DNA from: Streptomyces sp. M41(2017)
GTDB taxonomy: Bacteria > Actinomycetota > Actinomycetes > Streptomycetales > Streptomycetaceae
Assembly: GCF_002078175.1 (NCBI RefSeq)
Contig: NZ_MWFK01000002.1
Span: 496,001 to 560,000 of the forward strand
Length of the DNA stretch: 64,000 nt
Reading direction: 5' to 3'
Below are positions 63,656-64,000 of the stretch, piece after piece. Numbering within the stretch: position 1 is the first letter of the stretch; each line of letters opens with the position of its first letter. Made by a program: the position numbers and the translations under genes. The notes beneath the pieces are model-generated. The model was given only the letters and a program-made list of their open reading frames with translations. It did not search any database and had not been told where the DNA came from.

Positions 63656-63889
63656 TCAGACATCGGCCGCGTAGAGGTCCGCCTTCTCGTAGTTGGCCAG
63701 GGCCAGGCCGAGGGCGAAGAAGGTCGGCGCCCACTCCCCCACGAAGATCCCCCACCGGTCGGCCCGTTCGATGTTCTCCTGCTTGTTGGACGCCAGCCAG
63801 GAGACGAGCGACAGGCCGATGGAGCCGAAGGCCGCCACATAGGCGTGCTCGCTCTGGACGCCCGCTTCGTGCAGCTTCTTGACGATCAT
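63656..63889 (-). CDS. Small membrane protein (77 residues)
   Basis: Starts MIVKKLHEAGVQSEHAY with AGAGGA five bases before the ATG, a good site. One or two hydrophobic helices (YVAAFGSIGLSLVSWLAS and GEWAPTFFALGLALANY). It precedes the repeat protein on the same strand by about 80 bases, so the two may be one transcript. An AT-rich TTAAAT patch at 63931-63936 is a possible promoter. The remaining sequence to the window end shows only small GC hairpins. Confidence 0.75.
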   Translation of the reverse strand: MIVKKLHEAGVQSEHAYVAAFGSIGLSLVSWLASNKQENIERADRWGIFVGEWAPTFFALGLALANYEKADLYAADV

Positions 63890-64000
63890 GATGTTCCTCT
63901 CGTCACCGATCGGCGCCCTCTTTTGGCGCGATTTAACCCTTTTCGCGCGACAGGGTGTCGATGGATGCGGAGGACGGACACGGGCCTCTGGACTGGGGTT

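Overview
This window is chromosomal DNA from a high-GC actinomycete, almost certainly Streptomyces or a close relative. The base composition is strongly GC-rich with G/C at third codon positions. Many genes start with GTG or TTG behind GGAGG-type ribosome sites. There are many TetR, MarR, LacI and AraC-type regulators, secreted carbohydrate-active enzymes and actinobacterial families (PPOX/F420-type, DUF4232, GlxA-type regulators). No insertion sequence, phage module, CRISPR array or replication origin was seen. It looks like accessory or arm-like chromosome: small regulator-plus-enzyme units with little core metabolism.

Layout. 1-254: a frame-broken gene end. 157-6835: a six-gene minus-strand unit (GlxA-type regulator, two duplicated cyanamide-hydratase-like HD proteins, a quinone reductase, a PobA-like flavin hydroxylase, and an O-methyltransferase with an extra N-terminal domain). 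7045-8790: a cation/proton antiporter with an RCK_C regulatory subunit. 9013-13271: a DUF4118 membrane protein, an alpha/beta hydrolase lacking its nucleophile serine, a sulfatase pseudogene, a secreted GH3-like protein and a GNAT. 13354-17242: a YtcJ-type amidohydrolase, an APC permease and a divergent TetR. 17351-20092: a sirtuin and an iron-sulfur (6-4) photolyase. 20132-25093: a TetR followed by a TauD-type dioxygenase, an MFS transporter and an aldehyde dehydrogenase, ending in a strong terminator. 25178-27088: an RNA 2',3'-cyclic phosphodiesterase, an alpha/beta hydrolase and a cold-shock protein.

27195-35523 holds three divergent regulator/enzyme pairs with readable operators: SDR/MarR, TetR/aldo-keto reductase and TetR/alkylglycerone-phosphate-synthase-like enzyme. 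35662-41139: secreted or membrane proteins (cell-wall-type protein, FG-GAP protein, lamin-tail protein), a PPOX protein and a DinB protein. 41490-41669 is a complete small transcription unit for an atypical tRNA-Gly(UCC): promoter, tRNA and terminator. 41729-43153: a hydrolase/MarR pair with a symmetric double operator. 44034-48308: a 1424-residue secreted multidomain GH87 alpha-1,3-glucanase. 48944-53879: a secreted protein, a Rieske oxygenase, an MFS exporter and an SRPBCC protein.

53957-60254 is a LacI-controlled oligosaccharide locus (GH2 enzyme, solute-binding lipoprotein, two permeases) with matching 14-bp operators in front of both the GH2 and binding-protein genes. The last part has a degenerate tRNA-Asp-like sequence, an orphan LanC-like cyclase with an unusual Cys-Cys-Gly zinc motif, a GNAT, and two small membrane proteins, one made of a six-residue serine-rich repeat.

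Most enzyme assignments rest on motifs and family resemblance read by eye. Substrates and pathway roles are inference unless stated otherwise.
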